A DNA stretch of 64,000 bases from Hymenobacter siberiensis (GCF_018967845.1 NZ_JAHLZZ010000002.1:1-64000), one strand, 5' to 3'. Counted from the stretch's first letter, positions 1-9,390 are shown. Made by a program: numbers and translations. Notes: generated by a model from the sequence alone, not told the origin.

Positions 1-255
1 AAATTCCGGGTGAAGACCGACGTGACCACCGGCTGGTTTACTTCCCGCCGGCTGAGCACGCCCGTTTCGGCCTACAAGCTGCTGGTAGACGAGGATACCG
101 ACCAGATTCTGGGTGCCCACCTGTTGAGCCCCAACGCCGAGGAAGTCATCAACCTGTTCATGCTGGCCATGCACGCCAAGCTGCCGGCCAATGAGGTGAA
201 GCAACTCATTTTCGCCTACCCAACGGCTGCTTCGGACATTATTTACATGCTATGA
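1..255 (+). CDS. Pyridine nucleotide-disulfide oxidoreductase, C-terminal end (partial)
   Basis: The reading frame is open from the first base, so only the last 84 residues are seen. They match the C-terminal dimerisation domain of the glutathione reductase / mercuric reductase / dihydrolipoamide dehydrogenase fold. Diagnostic stretches are ILGAHLLSPNAEEVINLF and the terminal IFAYPTAASDI; in this family the interface domain completes the partner subunit's active site. The FAD and NAD domains and the redox CxxxxC lie outside the window, so substrate cannot be assigned. The next gene is on the opposite strand and converges on it. Confidence 0.8.
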   Translation, partial: KFRVKTDVTTGWFTSRRLSTPVSAYKLLVDEDTDQILGAHLLSPNAEEVINLFMLAMHAKLPANEVKQLIFAYPTAASDIIYML

Positions 256-398
256 GGCATCGTTTGTTCGACGTTCGGAGTAGTTGTTTATTTGAGTAAA
301 GCATCTGGCAGCAGCTCGATAGCAGCACAGCCGGCTTATCCCAACTACTGGTGTTTAAGCGGCTGTGCTCTGTCGCTGCGGCCACCTGCCATCATAGC

Positions 399-1175
399 CT
401 ACAGCTTGTCCTGCCGAATAAGCCGCTGGTAGAGTCCTACCAGCCGCGCCTGCGATACCCCCAGCCAGTAGAGCCCAGCCAGCAGGGTAAAGGCCGCCTG
501 CAGGCGATACACCCCGTTATCGAGGTACTTGCGGGCGGAGGTGATAACGGCGCGCGGCATTATTTGAAACGGCCCGTGCGCCTGCAGTCGCTGCACAATT
601 TCCTGGTCCTCCATCAGTAGCAGGTCCTCGCGAAAGCCGCTTATCTGCGCGAACAGCTCGCGCTGCACGAACAGGCTTTGGTCGCCGAAGCGCACCAGCA
701 GCAGGGGTAGGCGCGTGCACCAGGCGCTGAAGCGCAGGAACCAGTGCCCGTGGTCGAAAGCCAGGCGGTAGCAGCCGCTGCCGTAGCCCTGTCGCCGGGC
801 CCGCCGCAAGTCGGCTACGAAGCCGGGCGGGGGGTAAGAGTCGGCATGCAGGAAATAAAGGATGTCGCCGCTGGCATGGCTGGCGCCGTAGTTGAGCTGG
901 GCGGCGCGGCCCTTGCGCGGGCTGCGCACCACGGCCGCGCCCGCCCGCCGGGCCAGCCCCCGGGTGTCGTCGGTGCTGCCCCCGTCGACCACAATGATTT
1001 CCAGGTCCGGCTCATCGACCGTGGCCTGGCGCAGACAGACCAGCAGCGCCCCGATACCGGGGGCTTCGTTGTAAGTCGGAATGATGATGCTGACCGTTGC
1101 CACCGCGATGTCCCCGGCCCCATAACCCGCCGGAACACGGGGTAAAAGCACAGGGGTGGGGACGGCAGATGGCAT
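399..1175 (-). CDS. Family 2 glycosyltransferase (TIGR04283-like)
   Basis: A 258-residue GT-A glycosyltransferase. After a short leader the domain opens with VSIIIPTYNEAPGIGALL (about residues 27-45), followed by the nucleotide-binding DGGSTDDT and the metal-binding region FLHADS. The later FGDQSLFV, LLMEDQEIV and TSARKYLDNGVYRLQ blocks are characteristic of the TIGR04283 group, often found near radical-SAM genes. The sugar donor and acceptor are unknown. The C-terminal 30 residues are hydrophobic and may attach it to the membrane. It faces the preceding reductase gene tail to tail. The family call is firm; the substrate is not inferable. Confidence 0.85.
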   Translation of the reverse strand: MPSAVPTPVLLPRVPAGYGAGDIAVATVSIIIPTYNEAPGIGALLVCLRQATVDEPDLEIIVVDGGSTDDTRGLARRAGAAVVRSPRKGRAAQLNYGASHASGDILYFLHADSYPPPGFVADLRRARRQGYGSGCYRLAFDHGHWFLRFSAWCTRLPLLLVRFGDQSLFVQRELFAQISGFREDLLLMEDQEIVQRLQAHGPFQIMPRAVITSARKYLDNGVYRLQAAFTLLAGLYWLGVSQARLVGLYQRLIRQDKL

Positions 1176-1413
1176 GTGTTAAGTACTAAGCTGAAAGGAG
1201 GGGGCAATCATCGGTCGATTTCCCACATTTGGTCATCAAAAGGGAGGGCCAGAGGCATTTCAGCCCAATGGTTCTACCCCGAGTACGCCCGCCCGGTGCG
1301 GGGTGTTGCCGGGCCGGGCAAATAAAAGGTATTCCAATTGCAAGGATTTTTTCCTATTTCCGACCACCCGTCTGCAAACGGGCTCGGGGCGGGTCGACGC
1401 TCCTTTTGTCAAT

Positions 1414-1564
1414 GGAGTTGTTTAGAAAGTCACAAAAGGTACTCAAACGGTGATGCAGAGCGCAGCGAAGCATCTTGCTCGCATCGTTGAACGGGCCTGA
1501 CGAGGCGAACGGTGATGCAGCGCTGCGCGCTGCATCACCGTTCGGGGACTTTCTAAACAGCTTC
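1414..1564. repeat. 151-bp inverted-repeat mini-element
   Basis: The stretch from 1176 to 1588 has no gene. It holds a small element bounded by 18-bp imperfect terminal repeats (1414-1431 and 1547-1564; 16 of 18 positions pair). Inside are further repeats around GGTGATGCAG and its complement. The right end (1547-1564, GACTTTCTAAACAGCTTC) recurs base for base at 54300-54317. It has no coding capacity and looks like a MITE-type remnant. Transposase ancestry is not visible. Confidence 0.55.
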
Positions 1565-1588
1565 AATAATCTTTTTTAGAAACTGCAG

Positions 1589-2215
1589 ATGTTGAATTGT
1601 AAAAGGCGCCGGTCGTGGCTTCCCCTGGCCCTGCTGGTGCTCGCGCCGCTTACCGGCCTGCATCCCATGGGGCGCAGCGGCGGGCAGCACAGCCAGCTGG
1701 CTACCGGCCGCTGGCAGGCCGAGACACCCGCCCGGGCTACTTCTGCCATGCCGGTGGCACTCACCAAGCACGCAAACTACCCCCACAACCTGCCCTTGGT
1801 CACGCTCGACGGCCTGGCCGTGAACCTGAGCGACCTGGAAGGCAAAGTGGTGTTCGTAAACCTATGGGCCAGCTGGTGCCTACCCTGCGTAGTCGAGCTG
1901 CCAGGCATTGAAGCACTATATAAAAAGATGGACCCGAGAAAGGTTGCCTTTGTTCTGATTTCACTTGATGAGAACCCAGCGAAGGCGAAGGCCCTGCTCA
2001 AGCGGCGGGGCTACACCTTTCCGGTCTATTTCCCTCCCAATAACCGCCCGCTGCCCGCGCCGTTCGATTCCAGCTCTATCCCGTCCACCATTATCCTCGG
2101 GCCCGATGGGCAGGTTGCCGCCCGCTACGATGGTATGGCCCGGTACAACACGCCGGAATTTAAAGCTGCCCTGGAGCAGCTGGCCGGTGCTGCCAGCCCG
2201 TCGGCAGGGGACTAA
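1589..2215 (+). CDS. TlpA/ResA-like thiol-disulfide oxidoreductase (WCLPC)
   Basis: A 208-residue thioredoxin-fold protein with an N-terminal hydrophobic anchor (residues 10-25) that should place it in the periplasm. The redox motif is WASWCLPC near residue 95, with the cis-proline region SSIPSTIILGPDGQ near residue 155. ResA/TlpA proteins reduce or isomerise disulfides in exported proteins, for example apocytochrome c. It is a close paralogue of the protein at 42799-43404, which has the usual WCPPC; the leucine here would be expected to shift the redox potential. It stands alone between two inverted-repeat elements. Confidence 0.85.
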   Translation: MLNCKRRRSWLPLALLVLAPLTGLHPMGRSGGQHSQLATGRWQAETPARATSAMPVALTKHANYPHNLPLVTLDGLAVNLSDLEGKVVFVNLWASWCLPCVVELPGIEALYKKMDPRKVAFVLISLDENPAKAKALLKRRGYTFPVYFPPNNRPLPAPFDSSSIPSTIILGPDGQVAARYDGMARYNTPEFKAALEQLAGAASPSAGD

Positions 2216-2333
2216 CGCCGTTCTCAAACACGATAGGACGTTTTCTTCAGCCTGTACTTTCCGCGCCGGGAAGCCGGATGCAGGACAGGAAAAAGGTGGC
2301 CTTAGAAGCTGTTTAAATTAGCGGAGAATATCG

Positions 2334-2379
2334 TTTAAACGGTGTAGAGACGCAGAAATGCGTCTCTACACCGTTTAAA
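2334..2379. terminator. Perfect 21-bp hairpin with GAAA loop
   Basis: Two perfectly complementary 21-base arms (2334-2354 and 2359-2379) enclose a GAAA tetraloop. The inner stem contains GTAGAGACGCA, a word shared with the long palindromes at 14828 and 27110. It lies between the thioredoxin gene and the hydroxylase gene. It could end the upstream transcript, although no T-run follows, or be a member of the dispersed repeat family. Confidence 0.55.
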
Positions 2380-2494
2380 ATCAGAAGAATTGACTCAAGC
2401 TTCTTGGCCGATTGGGCTTCGGGAGCACCGGCCAAGCAAGCCACACGCCCCGAATGCAGTATTCCGGCACAACGCTGCCGAATGGCTGCCCGAT

Positions 2495-3472
2495 ATGCCC
2501 TCCCACATGCAGACGCACCGGGCAACCCCGCCGATACCAACGCAGTATTACCACTCATTGCTGCTCCTGTTTTTCGCTCACTTACCCCCTGTTGCCGTGG
2601 CGCTACTTCCCTTTTCCGCTCCCTTGTTGCGCCGTTTCGACCGCTGGGCCGGCCCGGCGCTGGCCGTAGCCGCCCTGGGCCTGCTGCTGCTCGAAACCCG
2701 CCACCCCCTGCGCCGCCGCACCCGGCCCCGGCCCGAGCGGTGGCTGCGCAATGCCCTGGTGGCCGCGCCCGCCCTGCCCGCCATGCGACTCACGCTGCTG
2801 CCGGCCATGGTGGGCCTGGCCCAAACCTGGGCCCCCGGCCGGCCGGTGCTGGCCCGCCTGCCAGCGCCCCTGCGCCTGGCCGCCGAAGTGCTGCTGCTCG
2901 ACTACCTGGGCTACACCTGGCACCGCCTGCTGCACGCGCCCCTACTCTGGCGGCTGCACCGCGTGCACCACAACGACCTGGACATGGATCTGACCACGGG
3001 CTGGCGCTTCCACTTTGGCGAGATGCTGGCCAGCATTCCCTGGCGGGCAGGGCTGCCCGCACTGCTGGGCGTGCGGCCGGCCACGGTGCTGGGCTTCGAA
3101 GCCGTGTTTGAGGCCTGCACGGCCTTTCACCACAGCAACTGGCGGCTGCCCTTTGCCGTGGAGCAGCGGCTGGTGCGCGTCGTGGTCACGCCGCGCACGC
3201 ATGGCATCCACCACTCGCAGGTACAGCGCGAAACAGACAGCAACTTTGGCGTCGTGCTCACGCTTTGGGACCGGCTGCACCGCACCCTGCGCCTGAACGT
3301 GCCCCAGCAGGCCCTCACCATCGGTGTGCCCGCCTACCCGGAAGCGGCACAGATGCCGGTGGCGCGCCTGCTGGCCCTGCCGCTGGAGCCGCTACAGCCC
3401 TGGGCCCGCCCCGACGGCTCGGTACCGGCCCGGGCAGAATTGGCCGGCCCGCTGCACGTGCTGGTGCCGTAA
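2495..3472 (+). CDS. Fatty acid hydroxylase / sterol desaturase family membrane enzyme
   Basis: A 325-residue integral membrane di-iron oxygenase. The histidine clusters that bind the two irons appear in the family order: HRLLH, HRVHH, a middle FHHSNW and a distal HGIHH. At least four hydrophobic segments surround them. The family inserts hydroxyl groups or double bonds into lipids, sterols or carotenoids using oxygen. ATG 2495 is preferred because the 35 codons upstream are polar, unlike the family. The lipid substrate cannot be told from the sequence. Confidence 0.85.
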   Translation: MPSHMQTHRATPPIPTQYYHSLLLLFFAHLPPVAVALLPFSAPLLRRFDRWAGPALAVAALGLLLLETRHPLRRRTRPRPERWLRNALVAAPALPAMRLTLLPAMVGLAQTWAPGRPVLARLPAPLRLAAEVLLLDYLGYTWHRLLHAPLLWRLHRVHHNDLDMDLTTGWRFHFGEMLASIPWRAGLPALLGVRPATVLGFEAVFEACTAFHHSNWRLPFAVEQRLVRVVVTPRTHGIHHSQVQRETDSNFGVVLTLWDRLHRTLRLNVPQQALTIGVPAYPEAAQMPVARLLALPLEPLQPWARPDGSVPARAELAGPLHVLVP

Positions 3473-3484
3473 GGCCTAAGCCGT

Positions 3485-4286
3485 TTACTGCTCGTTGAGC
3501 TGCCAGTTATAGTCCAGTAAGGTAACCGGGGTCTGTTCGTCGATTTTGGTTTTCGAATACCGATTTACCCACTTGGCCACCGACTGGCCGTTGCTGGTCC
3601 AGTCGCTCTTGTACCAACCAAAGTAGTTGGAGAGCTGTGCCTTGCCGGGGCTGATGCTATTTTTAGCCGGGTCGTTCAGAAAGTCATGGCCCTAGGCATC
3701 AAGCTGGGCATCGAGGCGGGCGGCGGTGTAGGGCTCGTTGCGCAGCCGGGCGCAGGACATGGAAGCGCACACCAGCGCGAAGTGAATGCGCGGGTCGTCG
3801 TACTGCTTGCGCAGTGTACCGTGCTCGATGTTGTCAAGGCTCATTTTCTCGCCCCCGATACTAAAAACTTCGCGGCCCAGGGCGTCGTCACGAAGGGAAT
3901 TTGAATGGAGGAACCGATTTCCTTGATGCTCTTGACGGGGTAGTAATTCAAAATCAGCCGGATGGTGTAGGCATTGTAGGCGTTTATCCAGTACGCCATC
4001 TGCTCGTTCTTGCTCCAGCTGGCCGCCGGCGGGTTTTTGCTCAGCAGTGCCAGGTATTGGTTGAATTCTTTCTCGTCGGCCTTAAAGACTTTGTAGTTGA
4101 CCAGGCCCTTTTCGGTGACGTATTTTTTCAGCAGCCGGTCGTAGCCGCTGTGGTCCGTTGCGGGGCCGGCCGTGGCCATCGTATAGGTAGTTACCGGCAA
4201 CAGGGCCGGTTCAGTGTGGCGAAGGCCGCCACCGCAGCGGCTCCTATGGCGATGATGGCCAGCACGGGCAAAAAAGAGGTTTTCAT
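3485..4286 (-). pseudogene. DUF547 protein, broken
   Basis: A DUF547 gene with three lesions. ATG 4286 opens a signal peptide (MKTSFLPVLAIIAIG), which hits TAA near 4200; the protein resumes in another frame with GYDRLLKKYVTEKGLVNYK and AYWINAYNAYTIRLI. A second shift in the T-run near 3863 moves the frame again, to SIGGEKMSLDNIEHGTLRK. An in-frame TAG at 3692-3694 then interrupts before the intact tail ending at 3485. All DUF547 landmarks can be read across the frames, so this is a recent wreck or a region of sequencing error. DUF547 proteins are exported and of unknown function. Confidence 0.8.
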
Positions 4287-4473
4287 AGTTTTGAGATTGG
4301 TGGCGCTGGAGCCGTAGTCGCCCAACTCGCTCCGGCCTTACAAAACGCCGCGTAGTGCGCGGCGGCCACTTTCGGACAAGCCCGATATCACGGCATCACG
4401 GCATGCAAGCCAAAACGTATCTGACTGCTTAACCTTCCTTGCAATACCCTTTTCAATAATTCATAAGGCTGGG

Positions 4474-4518
4474 CAAATATAAGTTATGATAATGTTTACT
4501 TATCATAACTTATATTTG
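4474..4518. other. LoxP-like inverted repeat: 18-bp arms, 9-bp spacer
   Basis: Two perfectly complementary 18-base AT-rich arms (4474-4491 and 4501-4518) flank an asymmetric 9-base spacer ATGTTTACT. The size and design (long arms, short asymmetric centre) match core sites of tyrosine recombinases such as loxP. It sits 104 bases before the start of a tyrosine recombinase gene, in sequence far more AT-rich than its surroundings. The rest of 4287-4621 holds nothing else recognisable. An autoregulatory operator is the main alternative. Confidence 0.55.
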
Positions 4519-4621
4519 ACAGACAAAAAGGACAGCTTTTCGACCGTTTTTGACACCTATATATAAGGTATCGATTCGCGAGCCGTATCAGCTCGCTTTA
4601 GCACTACCTGAAATCCATTCC

Positions 4622-5674
4622 ATGAGCGAAGACCTTTCCCTTGTCGCCTCGTCCAACGCCAACCAGTCGGTCAGCGCCCAACTGGCCCGGGCCTCCGCCA
4701 AAGTCGCGGGCTTTCTCGAAACCGGTCTGCAGGGCGCGGCCAATACGGAGCGCGCGTACACGTCCGACCTGAAAAGCTACGTGGCCTTCTGCGAGCAGCA
4801 CGGTTTGCGGGCGCTGCCAGCCGACGTGGAAACGCTCACCGAGTACGTGGCCTATCTGGCCACGGAAAAAGCGGAGCCGGCAGCCGGGGACCGGCAGAAA
4901 AAAAAGAAGGGGCAACAGCCGCTCACCGGGCCGCACGCGCTGGCCACCATCAAGCGGCACCTAGCCGCCATCCGCAAAGCCCATCAGCTTGCCGGCTACC
5001 GGCTGCCGGCGACGTTGGATGCGCTCAACATCGTCATGGAAGGCATTGCCCGCACCTTAGGCAAGCGGCAGGACCAGGCGCAGGCCTTCACCGTCGAGGA
5101 GCTGAAGCAGGCCATTCGCCGAATTGACCTGGAAACGGCGGCTGGCCTGCGGGACCGGGCGCTGCTGCTGCTGGGCTTCGCGGGAGCCTTCCGGCGCTCG
5201 GAGCTGGTGGGGCTGAACATTGAGCAGCTGGAATTCACGGAGCGGGCCTTGCTGGTCCACCTGGCCAAAAGCAAAACCAACCAATACGGTGCGGTGGAGG
5301 ACAAAGCCATTTTCTACGCGCCCAATATGGACTTCTGCCCGGTGCGCAGCCTGCGGGCCTGGCTCAATTTGCTGGGCCGTACCACAGGGCCGCTGTTCGT
5401 GAAGATTCCCCGGACCACGCCGGGGCGGCTGGCTACCCCATCGGAAAAGCGACTTTCTGATATTTCCCTCAACAAGCTGGTGCAAAAGCGGCTGGGGCCG
5501 GGCTACTCGGCGCACTCGCTACGCGTGTCCTTCGTGACGGTGGCCGTGCTCAACGGGCAATCCCACAAGGCGATTAAAAACCAGACCAAGCAAAAAACGG
5601 ATGCCATGATTGAGCGCTATACCCAGCTCAACAACGTGGTATCGTACAATGCCGCGCAGGCGTTGGGCTTATAA
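4622..5674 (+). CDS. Tyrosine recombinase / phage-type integrase
   Basis: A 350-residue tyrosine recombinase from ATG 4622. A SAM-like core-binding domain (about residues 25-150) is followed by the catalytic domain. The visible catalytic residues are the Arg of GAFRRSEL, the Lys of LAKSKTNQYG, the HSLR pair, and the nucleophile Tyr in MIERYTQ. The second His, normally in a TGHKS-like context, appears as Gln in NQTKQKTDAM, an unusual substitution. A basic patch DRQKKKKGQQ lies between the domains. An integrase of this size usually moves a genomic island or resolves repeats. No adjacent phage genes exist, so its mobile partner is unclear. Confidence 0.85.
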   Translation: MSEDLSLVASSNANQSVSAQLARASAKVAGFLETGLQGAANTERAYTSDLKSYVAFCEQHGLRALPADVETLTEYVAYLATEKAEPAAGDRQKKKKGQQPLTGPHALATIKRHLAAIRKAHQLAGYRLPATLDALNIVMEGIARTLGKRQDQAQAFTVEELKQAIRRIDLETAAGLRDRALLLLGFAGAFRRSELVGLNIEQLEFTERALLVHLAKSKTNQYGAVEDKAIFYAPNMDFCPVRSLRAWLNLLGRTTGPLFVKIPRTTPGRLATPSEKRLSDISLNKLVQKRLGPGYSAHSLRVSFVTVAVLNGQSHKAIKNQTKQKTDAMIERYTQLNNVVSYNAAQALGL

Positions 5675-5823
5675 ACCTGACAGCTACGCGCCCGCCGGGC
5701 ACTGCGTGCCCTCGGCCTTTTGCCTTGATGAAGCCCCGCCATTTCTTGCCTGTTCTGTGGCGGGCGGGGCCTGGCTGTTGGTGCAGGGATAGAACGGACG
5801 AATTGGCTTCATTAACTCTTCAT

Positions 5824-5889
5824 TTGATGAATATCACGCGCTGCGGCAATTCTTGTCATGGGGCTTGCCGCGCTTTTGATTGATTTTTG
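5824..5889 (+). promoter_or_regulatory. FNR-like dyad with -7 element at fixed spacing (site A)
   Basis: TTGAT-GAAT-ATCAC at 5824-5837 is followed by GATTTTTG at 5882-5889. The TTTG begins 62 bases after the first T of the dyad. This places the dyad at a class I activator position. The next gene is the BON protein at 6210, giving a leader of about 320 bases. Apart from this site the 5675-6209 interval shows nothing recognisable. Confidence 0.5.
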
Positions 5890-6209
5890 TATCAATCCAG
5901 CTTTCAATTGACTTTCAGCGCGATGCCAGCGCATAGCTAAAACCTGCCAGATACCTGGAGTACTGCTGTGGGGGCTTGCAAGTACTGCGCTGCCGTCTAC
6001 TTGCAGAACGACGATGTTGCAGGTACTACCCCGGGACATCGCCCTCACCCTGAGGCTCATGGCCCGCAACTCGGCGCGCGCCGAAATATGCGCCGCCGGT
6101 GCTCCTGAAGAGCCGCAAAGCTTATCAATTCATTGAATTGCAATATATTATCTCTCCACCAGTTATGGTTACGCCTCATCTCCTGATTATACCAGCCACC
6201 GCCGAAACC

Positions 6210-7649
6210 ATGGCCGATACCGACATTACCATGGCCATCAAACGGCTATTTACCACCCAAAAAGGCCTGGACGAGCATTTGCTGGACGTGGCCACGCACG
6301 AGGGCCTGGTAACGCTGACTGGTTTCACCGACAACCTGCTGGCCCGGCAGCGGGCCGAGGACATTGCCCTGGCCGTGCGCGGCGTGCGCGGCGTTGCCAG
6401 CACGGTGGCCGTGCGCACCCCCACCCGGCCCGATGCCGACTTGCAGCGCGACGTGTGCGGCACCCTGGCCGACGACCCCGCCACTGGCGACTATCAGGTG
6501 CAGTGCGCCGTGGCCGGGGGCGTGGTCACGCTCACGGGCATGGTGCAGTCGTGGGCCGAGAAGCAGCTGGTGCTGCGCGTGGTGCAAGGCGTGCGGGGCG
6601 TGACGAGCCTCATAACGGAGGGCCTGACCATTCAAAAGGGCAAAATCGTGAATTCTGACGAGGAAATCACCATTCAGATTCAGGAGCTGCTCGACTGGGA
6701 TATTCGGGTGAACAGCGCCTTAGTGCAGGTGCGCACCATCGAGTCCGTGGTGCACCTGTCGGGTACGGTGGGCACGGCCACGGAGCGGGACCACGTCATA
6801 GCCATAGCCTACCAGACCGGAGCCGCCCACGTAGATGCCCGCGACTTGCTTGTGGCCTACTGGGCGCTGAGCAGCGAGCTGCGGCGCGGGAAGTTTGCGC
6901 TCCGGGCCGACGAGGCCGTTGTGGAGGCCGTGCGCGGCGCCCTGCACCGCAACCCACGCGTGCGCTGCTCCGAAACGCTGGTGCAGGTCCATGAAGGCAT
7001 TGTGACGCTGGCCGGTACGGTGAGCAACCTGCGCGCCCGCCAGGAAGCCGAGCACGACGCCCGCCTCGTAGTGGGCGTGACCGAAGTACACAACCTACTG
7101 AAGGTACGACCCAGCGGCCTGGTGCCTGATGCCGATATTCGCCAGGCCATTCTGGCCGCGCTGGCCCGTGACCCCTACGTGGGGCACTTCTTTTTTACCG
7201 TGAGCGTGAGCAACGGCCAGGCCACTGTGCACGGGCAGGTAGACCATGCGTTTGAGCGCGAGCGGGTGGGCGATGTGGCCGCAGGGGCCAGTGGCGTGCT
7301 GGCCGTGGCCAACCTGGTAGCCGAGCCCGCCGAAGCGCGGCCCGAAGCCCTTGCCCGGCCGGACAGCCCCGACCCCGACTCTGACTATGCGCTGGCCGGC
7401 CGCATCCGGGAGCGCCACTTCTGGTCGGCCAGCCTACACGACCAGGATATTGACGTGCAGGTGAGCCACGGCCACGCCACCCTTACCGGCACTGTGGACA
7501 GCTGGCCCGAGCGCCAGCAGGCCACCCTCGAAGCCTACAAGGCCGGAGCCCACGACGTGAAAAACCACCTGCTCGTGCTGGCCCCGGCAGGCCCCGGGCA
7601 GCAGGGCCCTCATCCCCCTGCTCATCTGCTAACCGACACCCACCGCTAG
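6210..7649 (+). CDS. Multi-BON domain protein
   Basis: A 479-residue protein made almost entirely of about six BON domains, each some 70 residues long. Each has the hallmark strand-turn pattern of the type GLVTLTGFTDNLLARQRAEDIA, or GVVTLTGMVQSW followed by GVRGVTSL. BON domains bind phospholipid or peptidoglycan and stabilise membranes under osmotic stress (OsmY, for example). No signal peptide is evident from ATG 6210, so a cytoplasmic or membrane-associated place is likely. It heads a run of three universal stress genes on the same strand (gaps of 68, 33 and 44 bases), suggesting one operon. Six BON units is more than usual. Confidence 0.85.
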   Translation: MADTDITMAIKRLFTTQKGLDEHLLDVATHEGLVTLTGFTDNLLARQRAEDIALAVRGVRGVASTVAVRTPTRPDADLQRDVCGTLADDPATGDYQVQCAVAGGVVTLTGMVQSWAEKQLVLRVVQGVRGVTSLITEGLTIQKGKIVNSDEEITIQIQELLDWDIRVNSALVQVRTIESVVHLSGTVGTATERDHVIAIAYQTGAAHVDARDLLVAYWALSSELRRGKFALRADEAVVEAVRGALHRNPRVRCSETLVQVHEGIVTLAGTVSNLRARQEAEHDARLVVGVTEVHNLLKVRPSGLVPDADIRQAILAALARDPYVGHFFFTVSVSNGQATVHGQVDHAFERERVGDVAAGASGVLAVANLVAEPAEARPEALARPDSPDPDSDYALAGRIRERHFWSASLHDQDIDVQVSHGHATLTGTVDSWPERQQATLEAYKAGAHDVKNHLLVLAPAGPGQQGPHPPAHLLTDTHR

Positions 7650-7716
7650 CGCTAGCACCCGGACTGGCCGGGCCGCCCACGGGTTTTCCAATTCACCCCT
7701 TTTTTCTCCTACTGCT

Positions 7717-8535
7717 ATGGCTTCCCCCCTTGTCGTACTGACTGATTTTTACGCCGTCACCGCCCGGGCGCTGTCCTACGCTGCGGGGCTGGCGGTGTCG
7801 ATGAAAACGGAGCTGGTGCTGCTGCACGCCCGCCACGACGTGCTGCTGGCTCCCATCGACTACGGCTCCTACTCACCCGTCAGCGACAATGCCACCGACC
7901 GGGTCCTGCAAACGCTGGCCGACGCGCAGCCCGTGCCCACCCAGGTAGATGTGTCGGACCGGGAGCTGACCGAGGCCGTGCGCGCCACCGTGCACCGCCA
8001 CCATCCCCTGCTGCTGGTGCTGGGCCGCCCCGAAACGGCCGACGCACCCGTGGAAATCGTGACCGGCACAGCCATGGACCTGCTCACTACCGTGCCCTAT
8101 CCGCTGCTGGTGGTGCCGCCCCCCGCCGGCGATACCTTCCCGCCCCGCCGCCTGCTGCTGGCCGTGGACGGCGAACCGTTCGTGCTGCTCCGGCATCAGA
8201 ATGTGCTCCGGCAGCTGCTACGCCTGGCGGAGGGCACGTTGAACGTGGTGCGCGTAACCGACGACAGCCACGCGCGCCTGGGGGCCGAAGCCATCCTGCG
8301 CACGGTGGCCGACAACGACCTTACCGAGGTGCTGCCCCCCAGCCAGCTATATGAAGTGTATGACCGCTCGGTAGTGAGCGGGATACTGGCCGAAGCGGCC
8401 CGGCAGGAAGCCGACCTGCTGGTGGTCGTGGCCCGGCAGCACAGCCTTATCGGCAGCCTGTTTCATCGCAGCGTCACGGCCCAGCTGCTGGAGCACAGTC
8501 CGGTTCCGGTGCTGGTACTACCCGCCGAAGACTAG
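7717..8535 (+). CDS. Universal stress protein, two USP domains (1 of 6)
   Basis: A 272-residue tandem UspA protein. Domain one begins LVVLTDFYAVTARALSYA; domain two begins at RRLLLAVDGEPF near residue 145. It closes with ADLLVVVARQHS followed by GSLFHRSVTAQ and the strand PVPVLVLP. In ATP-binding USPs the loop reads G-x2-G-x9-G-S/T; here the first glycine is missing (ARQHSLIGS), so nucleotide binding is uncertain. Such proteins help cells survive starvation, oxygen limitation and membrane-energy stress. It is second in the BON-USP-USP-USP run and about equally related by eye to its two downstream neighbours. Confidence 0.88.
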   Translation: MASPLVVLTDFYAVTARALSYAAGLAVSMKTELVLLHARHDVLLAPIDYGSYSPVSDNATDRVLQTLADAQPVPTQVDVSDRELTEAVRATVHRHHPLLLVLGRPETADAPVEIVTGTAMDLLTTVPYPLLVVPPPAGDTFPPRRLLLAVDGEPFVLLRHQNVLRQLLRLAEGTLNVVRVTDDSHARLGAEAILRTVADNDLTEVLPPSQLYEVYDRSVVSGILAEAARQEADLLVVVARQHSLIGSLFHRSVTAQLLEHSPVPVLVLPAED

Positions 8536-8568
8536 AGCGCCTTTTATCCTGTTGCCCAAACACTTGCC

Positions 8569-9390
8569 ATGGAAGCATCTTTCATTATCCTCACCGATTT
8601 TTTCACTGTATACCCAGAGGCCCTGGCCTACACCACCAGCCTGGCGGCCGCGCAGCAGGCCCGCGTGGTGCTGCTGCACGTGTGCCACAATGGCCTGCAC
8701 GGCCCCGGCGAAAAAGGCAGCCCGCGCACCGAGTGGAACAAGCGGCAAAAGCAGCGGGAACTAGCCCGGCTGACCACCAACCGACCCGTACCCACGGAGC
8801 TGGTGGTATCGGAAGAAGTTTTTCCTGAGGCCGTTGGCCAGACCGTGCGGGCCCAGCAAGGCCAGCTGCTGGTGCTGGGCCAGCCCGGCGCGGCCGAGCA
8901 GCCCGTGGAAATAGTAGCCGACGTGGCCCAACTGCTGCTGGAGCAAGCCCTGTGCCCGGTGCTGGTGGTGCCCCCCACGGCCTCGGAGGGCTTGCCGCCC
9001 CGCCGGCTGCTGCTGGCCGTGGACGGCGAGCCCCTGGACCTGCACCCACTCCCGGCGCTGGTGCACCAGCTGCTGGCCGGACCACAGGCGTCGCTGCAGG
9101 TGGTTTATATACCCGAAAGCGCCACCACCCCGCCCGACCCCGTTGCCGTGCTCAACACCATCCGCATCAACGGGGTGGTACCGGCCATACCGCTCAGCCG
9201 CCTGCACCTGCACCACGCACCCGATCTGGTGGCCGGAATTCTGGCCGAAGCCGTGCGCCAACAGGCCGATATGCTGGTGGTAGTGGCCCGGCACCACAGC
9301 CTTATTGGCAGCTTTTTTCACCGCAGCATCACGGCCCGGCTCATGGAGCAAAGCCCGATTCCGGTGCTGGCACTACCGGCCCGCGACTAG
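8569..9390 (+). CDS. Universal stress protein, two USP domains (2 of 6)
   Basis: A 273-residue tandem USP beginning FIILTDFFTVYPEALAYTTS. Domain two begins RRLLLAVDGEPLDLHP, and the C-terminal loop reads ARHHSLIGSFFHRSITARL before PIPVLALP. The closing 60 residues are nearly the same as in the preceding gene, so the pair probably arose by a local duplication. The first domain carries a Lys/Arg-rich insert (KGSPRTEWNKRQKQRE) absent from the others. It lies 33 bases after its neighbour, consistent with cotranscription. Confidence 0.88.
   Translation: MEASFIILTDFFTVYPEALAYTTSLAAAQQARVVLLHVCHNGLHGPGEKGSPRTEWNKRQKQRELARLTTNRPVPTELVVSEEVFPEAVGQTVRAQQGQLLVLGQPGAAEQPVEIVADVAQLLLEQALCPVLVVPPTASEGLPPRRLLLAVDGEPLDLHPLPALVHQLLAGPQASLQVVYIPESATTPPDPVAVLNTIRINGVVPAIPLSRLHLHHAPDLVAGILAEAVRQQADMLVVVARHHSLIGSFFHRSITARLMEQSPIPVLALPARD

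Noticed and set aside
5812-6069. 85-residue minus-strand frame
   Set aside because: No domain resemblance, and it overlaps the promoter site at 5824.
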